Assembly: GCF_002163755.1 (NCBI RefSeq)
Contig: NZ_CP015863.1
Span: 3,189,250 to 3,253,249 of the forward strand
Direction: 5' to 3'
DNA: 64,000 nucleotides
DNA from: Vibrio campbellii CAIM 519 = NBRC 15631 = ATCC 25920
GTDB taxonomy: Bacteria > Pseudomonadota > Gammaproteobacteria > Enterobacterales > Vibrionaceae
The notes under the pieces were generated by a model. The model saw nothing but the letters and a program-made list of their open reading frames with translations, did not search any database and had not been told where the DNA came from. Made by a program: the position numbers and the translations under genes. Below are positions 22,067-30,925 of this stretch, in pieces (within the stretch, counting starts at the first letter, position 1; each line of letters begins with the position of its first letter).

Positions 22067-22618
22067 TTACACCTTCTCCTTAGCGTAAACTGGTGAATTT
22101 GGTAAGAATAACTCAGCAACCAGCATGGGTTTGTGATTCATCCACAGTCTTGAGCGTCGGGCTAAAAAGCGTCCCCGTGGCAAAGTAACCCATCCCATTT
22201 GCAGAGCATCGCGTTCAACGTTATCGGCGCTGAACACAGTTAAGCCCAGCGGAATATCCCCTTGCTGAGCTAAGTCATATTGTTGATCGACCAAGGTTGA
22301 ACGAGGAATGAGCGTGCGGCCAATGACCCAATCCGTATTGTCACCACATAAAATCACCTCTCTCAGTAGGCAATCTTGCTCAGACAATAGCTGGCTCTCA
22401 TCCGGTTTTAACGTCTTGGCAGTGACGATCTGATTGTGCAGCAATTCCACCGTTAAGTGTTGGCAATGCTGGCCTAAACGACGTGACAAAGAGCCCTGTT
22501 CTTCAAGCCAATGCTGAGCGAATTCGTTAGGGAATTCAAAATCTTCGGGGTTTTGCCATTCTACTTCCAATAAAGAAGCAAGATAGAGTGATGTCGGCTG
22601 ATTCATACTAGTATTCAA
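22067..22618 (-). CDS. ubiC: Chorismate pyruvate-lyase
   Basis: UbiC releases pyruvate from chorismate to make 4-hydroxybenzoate, the UbiA substrate. The 183-aa protein has the family pattern: GSLSRRL near residue 40, REVILCG, WVIGRTLIP (the substrate-binding Arg/Ile/Pro region), and LGWVT-like MGWVTLPRGRFLARRSRLW near the end. It is the first gene of the ubiCA operon. The start is ATG 22618. Confidence 0.95.
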   Translation of the reverse strand: MNTSMNQPTSLYLASLLEVEWQNPEDFEFPNEFAQHWLEEQGSLSRRLGQHCQHLTVELLHNQIVTAKTLKPDESQLLSEQDCLLREVILCGDNTDWVIGRTLIPRSTLVDQQYDLAQQGDIPLGLTVFSADNVERDALQMGWVTLPRGRFLARRSRLWMNHKPMLVAELFLPNSPVYAKEKV

Positions 22619-22759
22619 TTGGAGGCTTTATGCGTACAATAAAGCAACAACTTACCGTCTTATTGAAACTGTAAGTTCCGTTATTTGTTATAGACGGTCT
22701 ATTGTAACAAGACTGAAGCGATTCGAATATCGCGATCCAGAGAAAGAAAAGTTAGAAAT

Positions 22760-23170
22760 ATGTATAAACGTTATATAGCCCAAATTATTTTCGCGCTAAG
22801 TCTACTTGCTTCAGCACCAAGTTGGGCAGAATCAGAAGAAGCTGCACCCAAATTAGCCTACTTTACGCTCGAACCCGATTTGACCACGAACTTTTACACC
22901 AAGGGCAACAAATTAGGTTATGTCCAAGTACGTATGGACATCATGGTGATGAGCCAACAAGACCTTGCCGTTATCGAGCACCACCAGCCGCTGATCCGCG
23001 ATGCAGTGATTGAGCTTCTGGGGAAGCAAACTGAAGATACAATTAAGTCTTTGTCTGGTCGTGAAGATCTGCGCAAAACCTTGGTGAAAGAGCTCAATGA
23101 AACCTTGTTGCCAGAGACTGGCAAAACCATCATTGCTGATTTGCTGTTTACCAAATACCTCTATCAGTAG
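22760..23170 (+). CDS. FliL-domain protein, secreted form
   Basis: The 136-aa protein has a signal peptide (about 1-23, ending SWA-ESEE). A FliL-like domain follows, with YFTLEPDLTTNF, KLGYVQVRMDIMV and a C-terminal region resembling LLFTKYLYQ. FliL proteins sit near the flagellar stator, but this one lies next to ubiCA, away from flagellar genes, and has a cleavable signal rather than a membrane anchor. Its role is probably separate from FliL proper. It ends in a strong terminator at 23225-23250. Confidence 0.85.
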   Translation: MYKRYIAQIIFALSLLASAPSWAESEEAAPKLAYFTLEPDLTTNFYTKGNKLGYVQVRMDIMVMSQQDLAVIEHHQPLIRDAVIELLGKQTEDTIKSLSGREDLRKTLVKELNETLLPETGKTIIADLLFTKYLYQ

Positions 23171-23224
23171 TGTGAACAGCTAAAGCTGACGAGCGGCTCC
23201 AAGACGAAAGAAAGACAGATAAAC

Positions 23225-23250
23225 AAAAGACCGCCGATTGGCGGTCTTTT
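23225..23250. terminator. Terminator between the FliL-domain gene and glpG
   Basis: The perfect stem aaaagaccgcc-gatt-ggcggtctttt has flanking A and T tracts. It can serve the convergent genes in both directions. Confidence 0.88.
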
Positions 23251-23274
23251 TGTTGGTATCCGTGAGTCATCCAC

Positions 23275-24117
23275 TTATGAAGCTTGTTGGTATTTCTGTT
23301 TACCAGAATCAAACAGTGCAATCGCCATACCTGAAAGCAAGCCCACCAAGTGCGCCGTGTTGGCAATCGCCATAAATGGCTGAACAAAGCCAAGCACTAG
23401 CCACACTAACATAAAGCCAATGATCGGTTTCGGTAGGGTCAAACCAAGATGCGGGCAACGGTAACCAAGGATCCACAAGTAACCGAGCAAGGCATAAACC
23501 ACACCAGATAAACCACCAAAGTTCGCACCTTCCACGTAGAACTGACCTGCACCAGATAGCGCGGCAGAAATCAGGAAAATTTGCAGTAACTTACCGGAGC
23601 TTAAACGTCGCTCGATATCCCCCCCCAATTGCCACCACCACAATAGGTTGAATACGATGTGGGTAACGGAGAAGTGCAGCAATGCATGGCTGATCCAGCG
23701 CCAAAGTTGCCACTGTTGCCCTTCGAAAGCTGGGAAATGCAGCAGAGCAAACACGCCATCACCAAAACCGAACATCTGCAAAAAGTAGATAACCGTACAA
23801 ACAGCCATGATCAGTAAGGTCACTGGCCCAGCTTTGGCCTTCACCATGCCCATGATACTCGGGCTGGAGTAATGAAATTTGCTCTTACGCGAATCGGCAA
23901 CGTCCCACGAGGCGGCGCTGTATTTCGAAGCAGATGGATTGGCCAAAAACTGTTTGAGCTCAGCTTCGACTTCAATTTCATGCTGCGCGTCCGTCAGCCA
24001 AAGAGCAAATTGCCCCTCGCCTTCCGGCATCATCTGAATATCAATGTGGCGTGATGCCATGTAATCAATAAAAGCTTGCGCCATACGTGGATTATTTAAC
24101 GTCACCAATCTCTTCAT
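23275..24117 (-). CDS. glpG: Rhomboid intramembrane serine protease
   Basis: GlpG cleaves membrane proteins within the bilayer. The 280-aa protein has an N-terminal cytoplasmic domain (1-95) and then six membrane segments. The catalytic dyad is Ser204 (GLSGVVYAL) and His256 (NTAHLVGLLSG), with the conserved HxxxN in LLHFSVTHIVFNLLWW. It is coupled to glpE (stop and start overlap in TAATG), the same glpE-glpG pair as in E. coli but without glpR. Confidence 0.97.
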   Translation of the reverse strand: MKRLVTLNNPRMAQAFIDYMASRHIDIQMMPEGEGQFALWLTDAQHEIEVEAELKQFLANPSASKYSAASWDVADSRKSKFHYSSPSIMGMVKAKAGPVTLLIMAVCTVIYFLQMFGFGDGVFALLHFPAFEGQQWQLWRWISHALLHFSVTHIVFNLLWWWQLGGDIERRLSSGKLLQIFLISAALSGAGQFYVEGANFGGLSGVVYALLGYLWILGYRCPHLGLTLPKPIIGFMLVWLVLGFVQPFMAIANTAHLVGLLSGMAIALFDSGKQKYQQAS

Positions 24118-24437
24118 TAACTTCTCACTATCGGTAGTTCTGCTCGCTGCCAGGCTTCAAAGCCGCCATCTACACTGTACACCTGCTCGAAGCCTTGGTT
24201 AACCAAATATTGTGCCGCACCTTGGCTACTGATGCCGTGATAGCACATCACTAGGATTGGTTGTTCGAATTCCACCTCGTTCATGAAAGAAACGATCGAA
24301 TCGTTGGTCAAATGGAAAGCGGATTCTACATGCGCGACAGCAAAAGATTGAGGATCACGAATATCTACAAGCTTGGCTTCACTCTGCTCGAGCAATGCTT
24401 GAGCACCCTGTACATCGATGTGTTGAAACTGGTCCAT
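24117..24437 (-). CDS. glpE: Thiosulfate sulfurtransferase (single-domain rhodanese)
   Basis: GlpE transfers sulfane sulfur from thiosulfate to cyanide or thioredoxin in the cytoplasm. It has 106 aa, one rhodanese domain, and the active-site Cys65 in MCYHGISSQG, the same position as in E. coli GlpE (108 aa). VDIRDPQSFAVAH is the family's N-terminal signature. It lies downstream of a 0.4 kb region with DnaA-box-like sites. Confidence 0.95.
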   Translation of the reverse strand: MDQFQHIDVQGAQALLEQSEAKLVDIRDPQSFAVAHVESAFHLTNDSIVSFMNEVEFEQPILVMCYHGISSQGAAQYLVNQGFEQVYSVDGGFEAWQRAELPIVRS

Positions 24438-24546
24438 TTACTTTCTCTAAGTCGTTTGTCGTTATTGACGCCATTGTAACCTATCCAAAGCCAAACTTAG
24501 ACACAGAGATAGTCAGGGCATTGAACGCTGTACATATTCGCACCAT

Positions 24547-24734
24547 TTGTGGATAAATCTGTGGATTGCGTTGATAAAGTGTATTTGGATCCTTTGATCC
24601 ACAATATGTAGTGATGATCTTGATCTAACTGTGTGTATATTCACAACTATCCCCAAGAGTAAAACTGCCTCAAAGCCTTATTTTGTCCGGCTTTCGAACA
24701 GTTGATGAATAATTACTTCACAGAGTTATACACA
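24547..24734. promoter_or_regulatory. Cluster of DnaA-box-like sites between rpoH and glpE
   Basis: The 413-bp gap 24438-24850 has a perfect 10-bp DnaA box (TTATCCACAA, minus strand, 24547-24556). One-mismatch boxes are TGATCCACA (24595-24603) and TTATACACA (24726-24734), with further partial boxes (CTGTGGATT at 24560; ATATACACA on the minus strand near 24631). Several GATC sites lie among them. The region precedes glpEG on the minus strand and follows rpoH. Binding of DnaA is inference. Confidence 0.5.
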
Positions 24735-24788
24735 GGTAGCACAGATAAATTAGATCGCAAACGCTATCGATTTTCGATCGAAAATAAA

Positions 24789-24815
24789 AAAGCCGAGATC
24801 ACATGATCTCGGCTT
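24789..24815 (-). terminator. Rho-independent terminator of rpoH
   Basis: The stem aagccgagatca/tgatctcggctt has a 2-nt centre. On the minus strand it is followed by T-rich sequence, about 35 bp after the rpoH stop. Confidence 0.85.
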
Positions 24816-24850
24816 TCTATGAAAATCTTACTTTAGATTAGAAGCGAAAG

Positions 24851-25708
24851 TTAGAACTCACCAACAGCAAGTTTCAGTTTCTTCATCGCATTCTTTTCTA
24901 GCTGACGAATACGCTCAGCAGAAACACCAAACTCATCAGCTAGGTCTTGCAGTGTCGCTTTGTCGTCGTCTAACCAACGAGAGCGAACAATACGCTGGCT
25001 GCGCTCATCTAGACTCGCTAGCGCATGGCCAAGACGGTTATTGGTGTGCGTTTCCCAGTTTGCCGCTTCAATGTTATCCGCTACATCAGACGATTTGTCT
25101 TCTAGGTAAAACATTGGGGCGGTGTACGAGTTTGAATTGTCGTCATCGTCCATTGGCATATCGAACGTAGAGTCCACTGCCGCTAAACGTGATTCCATCT
25201 CACGTACTTCTGAGGGCTCAACACCTAACTCACGAGCAACGGTTTCTACTTCACCGTTGTTGAACCAGCCCAGACGCTTCTTCGACTTACGTAGGTTGAA
25301 GAACAACTTACGTTGCGCTTTGGTGGTCGCAATCTTAACGATGCGCCAGTTACGCAGTACGTATTCATGGATCTCAGCTTTGATCCAGTGAACAGCGAAA
25401 GACACCAAACGTACACCCACTTCAGGGTTGAAACGCTTAACCGCTTTCATTAGACCGATGTTGCCCTCTTGTACTAGGTCTGCCATTGGCAAGCCGTAGC
25501 CTGAGTAGCCACGAGCAACGTGAACAACGAATCGTAGGTGTGACAAGATCAGGCCTTTCGCCGCATCTATCTCACCTTTGTAGTGTAATCGTTCTGCCAG
25601 CCCACGCTCTTCTTCTGGTGTCAGCATTGGGTAGCTGTTTACAGAACGGATATAGCTATCAAGGCTATCTTGCGTGACTAGAGCCATCGGATACGCTTCT
25701 TTTGTCAT
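24851..25708 (-). CDS. rpoH: Heat-shock sigma factor sigma-32
   Basis: RpoH directs RNA polymerase to heat-shock promoters. The 285-aa protein has region 2 (LILSHLRFVVHVARGYSGYGLP..DLVQEGNIGLMKAV), the RpoH box QRKLFFNLR characteristic of sigma-32, and a region 4 helix-turn-helix (LQDLADEFGVSAERIRQLEKNAMKKL). Length matches E. coli (284). The ATG 25708 has a GAGGAA ribosome site. As in E. coli it follows ftsYEX. The upstream 25709-25883 must hold its promoters; I could not assign them. Confidence 0.98.
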   Translation of the reverse strand: MTKEAYPMALVTQDSLDSYIRSVNSYPMLTPEEERGLAERLHYKGEIDAAKGLILSHLRFVVHVARGYSGYGLPMADLVQEGNIGLMKAVKRFNPEVGVRLVSFAVHWIKAEIHEYVLRNWRIVKIATTKAQRKLFFNLRKSKKRLGWFNNGEVETVARELGVEPSEVREMESRLAAVDSTFDMPMDDDDNSNSYTAPMFYLEDKSSDVADNIEAANWETHTNNRLGHALASLDERSQRIVRSRWLDDDKATLQDLADEFGVSAERIRQLEKNAMKKLKLAVGEF

Positions 25709-25883
25709 TCAATTCCTCATCAATCTCTGATCTGGAGCATTACATTGCAATTTAGCTTGGCTATCTTGAACTCAAAATGAACAAGTTTCAAGAAGGGCGA
25801 GTAATTATCCATAAACAAATTGTCTAAACAAGAGGTAAAAATTAGCTTGTGCTAATAAATTCCAACTATAAGACCTTTATCAC

Positions 25884-26852
25884 CTAAACTGGTTCAATTT
25901 CCTTCAGGTGACGCTGCGCGGATACTCGTGCGGCGATACAGCCCAGTAAACTACCAGTGATAATTAATAGCAGAGATTCATCCCAACTCAGGCCAATTAA
26001 ACGGAATTGGCTATCATAAAGCGAGGCTAGCTGCTCCACAGCATTGTTCATCACAACCGTGATTAACGCCGTAACCAGCCATGCGATGCACGCTCCTAAC
26101 ACGCCAAACCACATGCCAGTGTAAAGGTAAGGGCGCAGAATGAAGCTATCGGTCGCACCAATCAGCTTCATGGTTTGAATCTCTTCTTTGTTCGCCAGCA
26201 CATTAAAGCGTAATGTATTGCCGACGATTAAAAATACAGCACCTAACATCAGTATTGTCAGTGTGATGACAATAATGCCAGCAAGGGTTTTGATGGCATC
26301 AAGGCGTGCTAGCCAGTCTTCATCAAGCCTCACGTCAGTCACATCTTGTTGCTCACGAACTTGCTTGGCAATCGACTGAATATCGCTCTTCACCTCAGAA
26401 TCAGGTGTAATTACCAATACACCTGGTAGTGCGTAACCACTCAACAAGCTCAACGCTTGGTCAAAGCCGGCGTATTGGCTTAAATCAGATAGACCTTGTT
26501 GCGGCGAAATATATTCCACCTCTTTTACTAAAGGCCAAGTCTCAATTTGGTCTTTTAACACCATCACGCGAGCATCGGGCATGCCTTCTACTAAGTAAGC
26601 ACTAACTTGAGACGGTGATGCGACATCTTGCGCTGCACTCGCCACGTTCTTACCCAGCAAGTACAAGCATGCTGGCATAGCTAATGCCACCGAAATCACG
26701 GCTAGGGTTAGAATGTTACCGAGAGGACGACGCCATAACGCGCCAAAAGAGGATTTTGCTTGTTTTGCATGGACAGAGAAAAAACCATCGGTATTTGCAC
26801 GCTTGGCACTGCGACCTTTCCCTTTTTTCTGGGTGCGCTTGTTACCTACCAT
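25884..26852 (-). CDS. ftsX: Cell division protein FtsX
   Basis: FtsX is the membrane part of the FtsEX complex. It couples ATP hydrolysis at the septum to activation of periplasmic cell-wall hydrolases through EnvC-type partners. The 322-aa protein has a basic N-terminal tail rich in Lys/Arg, a first membrane segment near 45-65, a periplasmic domain, and three C-terminal membrane segments. The start overlaps ftsE by 11 bp. Confidence 0.95.
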   Translation of the reverse strand: MVGNKRTQKKGKGRSAKRANTDGFFSVHAKQAKSSFGALWRRPLGNILTLAVISVALAMPACLYLLGKNVASAAQDVASPSQVSAYLVEGMPDARVMVLKDQIETWPLVKEVEYISPQQGLSDLSQYAGFDQALSLLSGYALPGVLVITPDSEVKSDIQSIAKQVREQQDVTDVRLDEDWLARLDAIKTLAGIIVITLTILMLGAVFLIVGNTLRFNVLANKEEIQTMKLIGATDSFILRPYLYTGMWFGVLGACIAWLVTALITVVMNNAVEQLASLYDSQFRLIGLSWDESLLLIITGSLLGCIAARVSAQRHLKEIEPV

Positions 26853-27516
26853 AGTCTTCTACCTCACTTAGGAAGCCTTGGTTCAATTCAAAATGGCGAT
26901 ATTGTGGGCGAGTGTTCACTAACCCGATATCGTGCGTCGCAAGCAGGATCGTTACGCCAGCACGGTTAAATTCTTCAAACAGTCGTAACACACGGTTAGA
27001 CAGTTCAGGATCTAGGTTACCAGTCGGCTCATCCGCCACCAGTAAGGTTGGTCGGTTTACGACTGCACGCGCAATACCAACGCGTTGTTGCTCACCACCC
27101 GACAGTTGGCTTGGCAAACAACGGGCTTTATCCAGCAAGCCCGTTTTATCCAACGCCGCAGAAACACGGCGTTTGATTTCGTTTTCAGAAATCGATTCGA
27201 TGCGCATCGGCAGTGCAACGTTATCGAATACACTGCGATCCATTAAGAGACGGTGATCTTGAAAAACAATCCCGATGTTGCGGCGCAAAAACGGAATGTC
27301 TTTGTTTGAGATACGAGTAATGTCATGACCATTGAAGTGGATTTTGCCATCCGTTGGTCGCTCTATCGCGCATATCAGTTTCAACAAGGTACTTTTACCT
27401 GCCCCGGAATGCCCGCCTAAAAACGCCATTTCTCCGCGTCGAAGGTGAAAGTCGACTTTCTGTAAGGCTTGTCGACCACCTCGGTAAGCTTTGCTCACTT
27501 GCTGAAATTTGATCAC
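26842..27516 (-). CDS. ftsE: Cell division ATP-binding protein FtsE
   Basis: This is the ABC ATPase partner of FtsX. The 224-aa protein has Walker A GHSGAGKST, signature LSGGEQQRVGIARA, Walker B LLVADEPTGNLD and switch His in LLATHD. It sits 22 bp after ftsY and overlaps ftsX, giving the conserved ftsY-ftsE-ftsX operon. Confidence 0.97.
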   Translation of the reverse strand: MIKFQQVSKAYRGGRQALQKVDFHLRRGEMAFLGGHSGAGKSTLLKLICAIERPTDGKIHFNGHDITRISNKDIPFLRRNIGIVFQDHRLLMDRSVFDNVALPMRIESISENEIKRRVSAALDKTGLLDKARCLPSQLSGGEQQRVGIARAVVNRPTLLVADEPTGNLDPELSNRVLRLFEEFNRAGVTILLATHDIGLVNTRPQYRHFELNQGFLSEVEDYGR

Positions 27517-27538
27517 CGTTGATTTCCTCTAACTCTTG

Positions 27539-28759
27539 TTACTCTTCACGACTAAACAGAGCGTCAATGAACTCTTGAGTTTCAAATGGACGCAAGTCTT
27601 CGATGCCTTCGCCTACACCAATGTAGCGAATTGGAATTTCGAACTGATCAGCGATAGCGAAGATCACGCCACCTTTCGCTGTACCATCCAGCTTAGTCAA
27701 TGTAATCCCGGTTAGAGGGGCAACATCGCTGAAAAGTTTCGCTTGGCTAATCGCATTTTGGCCTGTGCCTGCGTCTAGCGTTAGCATGATCTCGTGTGGC
27801 GCAGAGTCATCAATCTTCTTCATCACACGTACAATCTTACGTAGCTCTTCCATTAGGTTGGCTTTGTTTTGTAGACGACCCGCCGTATCAGCAATCACAA
27901 CATCGACGCCACGCGCTTTTGCCGCTTCAATCGCATCATAGATAACCGAGGCACTGTCTGCGCCAGTGTGCTGAGCAATCACAGGAACGTTGTTACGCTC
28001 GCCCCACACTTGTAGCTGCTCAACCGCTGCCGCACGGAAAGTATCGCCCGCCGCAAGCATGACTTTCTTACCTTGGTTTTGGAATTGCTTAGCCAGCTTA
28101 CCGATTGTGGTGGTTTTACCCACACCGTTCACGCCGACCATCAAGATAACATAAGGGGTTTTGCTGCTGTCGATTTCGAGAGGCTGTTCTACTTTCGCAA
28201 GAATTTCTGCCATCTCTTCTTTCAGCAGACCGTAAAGTGCTTCGCCATCTTTAAGATCGCCACGAGAGGCTTTTTCAGTCAGGTTGTTGATGATTTTTGT
28301 TGTGGTTTCCATACCCACATCAGCAATCAGCAGTTGTTCTTCTAGCTCTTCGAAAAGGTCATCGTCGATCTTCTTACCGCTGAACAAACCAAAGAAACCC
28401 GCACCGATGTTCGCTTTGGTTCGGCTTAGGCTGCGCTTAAGGCGAGCAAAGAAGCTCTCAGTTGGCTTTTCTTGTTCTTGAACTCGAGGCGCAACGGCTA
28501 CTTGTGGCTGTTCTGCTTCTGCTTCTGCTTCTGCTTCTACTTCTGCTTCTGCTGGGGCAGCCTCGGCTTTCTCCGGCTCAGCTTCAACTGTTGCTTTTTC
28601 TTCTGCTTGCTCGGCAACTTCTTCTGTGGGTTGTTGCTCGGCGGCAGGAGCTTCCGCTGCTTCTTCTTTTACTGACTCTTCAGTTGTCGGTTTTTGGCTT
28701 TGCTCTTCATCACCAAAACCTAGCCACGAAAGTAATCCGCGCTTCTTTTTTTCCGTCAT
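27539..28759 (-). CDS. ftsY: Signal recognition particle receptor FtsY
   Basis: FtsY is the membrane-associated GTPase that receives SRP-ribosome complexes. The 406-aa protein has a long acidic, Glu/Ala-rich N-terminal A domain (about 1-100). Part of it (EAEVEAEAEAEAE) is encoded by a hexanucleotide microsatellite at about 28510-28560. The NG domain follows with GVNGVGKTTT, DTFRAAAVEQL, DTAGR and TKLDG GTPase motifs. It is the first gene of the ftsYEX operon and divergent from rsmD. Confidence 0.97.
   Translation of the reverse strand: MTEKKKRGLLSWLGFGDEEQSQKPTTEESVKEEAAEAPAAEQQPTEEVAEQAEEKATVEAEPEKAEAAPAEAEVEAEAEAEAEQPQVAVAPRVQEQEKPTESFFARLKRSLSRTKANIGAGFFGLFSGKKIDDDLFEELEEQLLIADVGMETTTKIINNLTEKASRGDLKDGEALYGLLKEEMAEILAKVEQPLEIDSSKTPYVILMVGVNGVGKTTTIGKLAKQFQNQGKKVMLAAGDTFRAAAVEQLQVWGERNNVPVIAQHTGADSASVIYDAIEAAKARGVDVVIADTAGRLQNKANLMEELRKIVRVMKKIDDSAPHEIMLTLDAGTGQNAISQAKLFSDVAPLTGITLTKLDGTAKGGVIFAIADQFEIPIRYIGVGEGIEDLRPFETQEFIDALFSREE
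28510..28560. repeat. Hexanucleotide microsatellite (gcttct) in ftsY
   Basis: There are about seven imperfect tandem copies of gcttct/acttct within the ftsY A domain. They encode alternating Glu-Ala on the minus strand. Unit changes would keep the reading frame, so copy number could vary between strains. Confidence 0.8.
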
Positions 28760-28982
28760 CTGGGGCTATCCTAGATTGTCTTCTTATCTATTAATGACTC
28801 TTTTCTGACAAGAATATTAACTTTACAGAAAAGGCGAATGACAAAGTTGTGAAAACTTTCCAATTAGGTGAATCTAATCTTATTAGTGTTACACTCTGTC
28901 ATCTTGAATATTCTGGGCTGTATCCAAGCTCAAAGCTTGGGCGATTGGGTATAGTATCACTTTATTAGCGGTCAAAAAATCT

Positions 28983-29582
28983 ATGGTAAGACGTCGCCAG
29001 CAAAACTCATCACAAAAAAAGCCAACAACAGGCTTTGTACGCATTATTAGTGGTTTATGGAGAGGCAGAAAGCTCCCTGTTCATGATGCAGAAGGCCTAC
29101 GCCCAACCACGGATCGCGTAAAAGAAACCTTGTTTAACTGGTTAGCTCAAGATGTGCCGCAGGCGAAGTGTCTCGACTTGTTCGCCGGCTCGGGAGGTTT
29201 AGGCTTTGAATCCGCTTCGCGCCAAGCCGATCAAGTGACGATGATTGAACTAAACCCACAAGCATTTCAGCAACTGCAAAAGAATGTCGCGTCTTTGAAT
29301 GCCAACAACATTCAAGTCGTGAACACCGATGCGATCAGCTTTTTACAGCAACCGGGTACGCCTCACCACGTAGTATTCATCGATCCGCCGTTTCGCAAAG
29401 GATTATTGGTTGAAACCGTGACCTTGCTGGAGCAAAACGGCTGGCTTGCTGAAGATGCGATGATTTATATTGAAACTGAAAAAGAGCTGAACATTGCTGG
29501 GCTACCAGAAAACTGGCACCTGCACCGCGAGAAAACCGCAGGTCAAGTGAGTTACCGCTTGTACGAACGCTCACCAGCTTAA
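28983..29582 (+). CDS. rsmD: 16S rRNA (guanine-966-N2)-methyltransferase
   Basis: RsmD methylates G966 of 16S rRNA in the 30S subunit. The 199-aa protein has an N-terminal basic stretch, the family RIISGLWRGRKLP and RPTTDRVKETLFNWL segments, SAM motif I (CLDLFAGSGGLGFE) and the catalytic DPPF (FIDPPFRKG). It is divergent from ftsY, as in other gammaproteobacteria. A 7-bp inverted repeat (ccaagct-caa-agcttgg) at 28924-28940 lies in its upstream region. Confidence 0.96.
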   Translation: MVRRRQQNSSQKKPTTGFVRIISGLWRGRKLPVHDAEGLRPTTDRVKETLFNWLAQDVPQAKCLDLFAGSGGLGFESASRQADQVTMIELNPQAFQQLQKNVASLNANNIQVVNTDAISFLQQPGTPHHVVFIDPPFRKGLLVETVTLLEQNGWLAEDAMIYIETEKELNIAGLPENWHLHREKTAGQVSYRLYERSPA

Positions 29583-29607
29583 AGCCTCAATTTAAAAGGA
29601 TAGTTAA

Positions 29608-29874
29608 ATGAAAGCATTATTGATACTGGCTAAAGCGGCCATCGCCTTTGTCTGGTTCGTATTGATCCTCAACTTCTTCATGCCATTCCCGGGCAAAGCA
29701 GCGATTGCGTTGTACATCATGACCGCTTTCTTGTTCATCATGCACGGTTTGCAAATGGCGATCTTCATCGGCGCGTTTGGTGACAAGATTAAGATGAGCG
29801 CATGGGAAAAGTACTCAATTTTGATTTTTGGTATTTTCGCTCTGCTCGATATTCGTCGTAAGCACATGATGTAA
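29608..29874 (+). CDS. yhhL: YhhL family membrane protein (DUF1145)
   Basis: The 88-aa protein has three predicted membrane segments. It resembles the YhhL/DUF1145 family, which follows rsmD in many gammaproteobacteria. It is 25 bp downstream of rsmD behind an AAAAGGA ribosome site, so it is probably co-transcribed. An imperfect hairpin with a T-tract at about 29889-29916 ends the unit. Function is unknown. Confidence 0.88.
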   Translation: MKALLILAKAAIAFVWFVLILNFFMPFPGKAAIALYIMTAFLFIMHGLQMAIFIGAFGDKIKMSAWEKYSILIFGIFALLDIRRKHMM

Positions 29875-29888
29875 CTGACAGATAAACG

Positions 29889-29916
29889 AAAGCCGCTCAC
29901 GAGAGCAGCTTTTTTG
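29889..29916 (+). terminator. Terminator after yhhL
   Basis: An imperfect stem (aaagccgctc/gagagcagctttt) is followed by T6. It lies between the convergent yhhL and yhgN genes. Confidence 0.65.
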
Positions 29917-29937
29917 TATCATTCGATAGGCAAAGAC

Positions 29938-30522
29938 TTAACCCATGTAGCTCTTCACACCATCTAGGAACATCTGAGTAGAAATCATTACCAACAGCAA
30001 CCCCATCAAACGCTCAATCGCTTTCAGGCCGCGCTCTCCCAAAATGCGGTGGAAGAAACTGTAAAACATCAAAATGAAGAAAGTGGCGCCCCAAGCGATC
30101 AACACCGCAGCAGACAGCTCCATAATCTTGTCTGGATGCTGAGAAGAGAGCAAAAGCAGCGCAGCAATCACCGAAGGCCCGGCAATCATAGGGATGGCCA
30201 TCGGCACAATAAATGGCTCTTCACCTGCGGCTAACCCGGTAATACTGCCAGCACTTGGGAAAATCATCTTAATCGCAATGATAAATAGAATGATACCGCC
30301 AGAAATACTCAAGGTTTCAGGTTGAACATGAAGGAAGCTCATGATGCTCTGCCCTGCGAATAAGAACAGCATCAAAATCATCAAGGCAAATACTAGCTCA
30401 CGGATCAGTACTTTTCGGCGACGCTTCGCATCTAAGTGTTTGAGAATGGACAACACAATCGGCAAGTTGCCGAGCGGATCCATAATAAGAAACAGCATGG
30501 TCGCTGCAGAAAGAATGTCCAT
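29938..30522 (-). CDS. yhgN: MarC/YhgN family inner-membrane protein (UPF0056)
   Basis: The 194-aa protein has six predicted membrane segments. The family signature regions are MDPLGNLPIVLSIL near the N-terminus and PMAIPMIAGPSVIAALL in the middle. MarC proteins were once linked to antibiotic resistance, but no transport activity is established. It is monocistronic by position. Confidence 0.9.
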   Translation of the reverse strand: MDILSAATMLFLIMDPLGNLPIVLSILKHLDAKRRRKVLIRELVFALMILMLFLFAGQSIMSFLHVQPETLSISGGIILFIIAIKMIFPSAGSITGLAAGEEPFIVPMAIPMIAGPSVIAALLLLSSQHPDKIMELSAAVLIAWGATFFILMFYSFFHRILGERGLKAIERLMGLLLVMISTQMFLDGVKSYMG

Positions 30523-30634
30523 GTTCTGACCTCGACGGAGAAATTGGCGGCCAGTATAGCAAAGTGATTGAGTGAAGATATGACTGAAGGCGAAATGAGT
30601 CTATCACCTTCATAAATAATCAGTTAGCCGCGAT

Positions 30635-30859
30635 TTAGTGATTGCAAACACGCACCATATTTACGACAAACTGACCTTCCAGTTCGCGTACTTTCTCGCG
30701 CTTTAGCAAAAACTCTAGCAATGCATCTAAGTCTAGATCATTCAGCTTACAGGTATGAAAGCGTGCCTCAGAACCAAAATGAGCCGCAAGCTCATCACGA
30801 TTCATTGGGGTTTCACGAAGTAGGTTCAGTAAGTTATGAACATGAATTTCAGTCGTCAT
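30635..30859 (-). CDS. yecH: YecH family small protein (DUF2492)
   Basis: The 74-aa cytoplasmic protein matches the YecH/DUF2492 pattern: IHVHNLLNLL, then NRDELAAHFGSEARFHTC, and a conserved ending. The spaced His and Cys residues (HVH, HTC) suggest metal binding, which is the family proposal. No operon partner is apparent. Confidence 0.85.
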   Translation of the reverse strand: MTTEIHVHNLLNLLRETPMNRDELAAHFGSEARFHTCKLNDLDLDALLEFLLKREKVRELEGQFVVNMVRVCNH

Positions 30860-30925
30860 CGGCTCCAGTCATCAAATTGAATTCGTCCAGTTTACTTAAA
30901 ACCTGACCGCTTACTTTGACCTGAG

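Noticed and set aside
28462..28794. 110-codon Leu-rich frame antisense to ftsY
   Set aside because: It is the reverse reading of the ftsY microsatellite and Glu/Ala-rich region; its composition is explained by the repeat.
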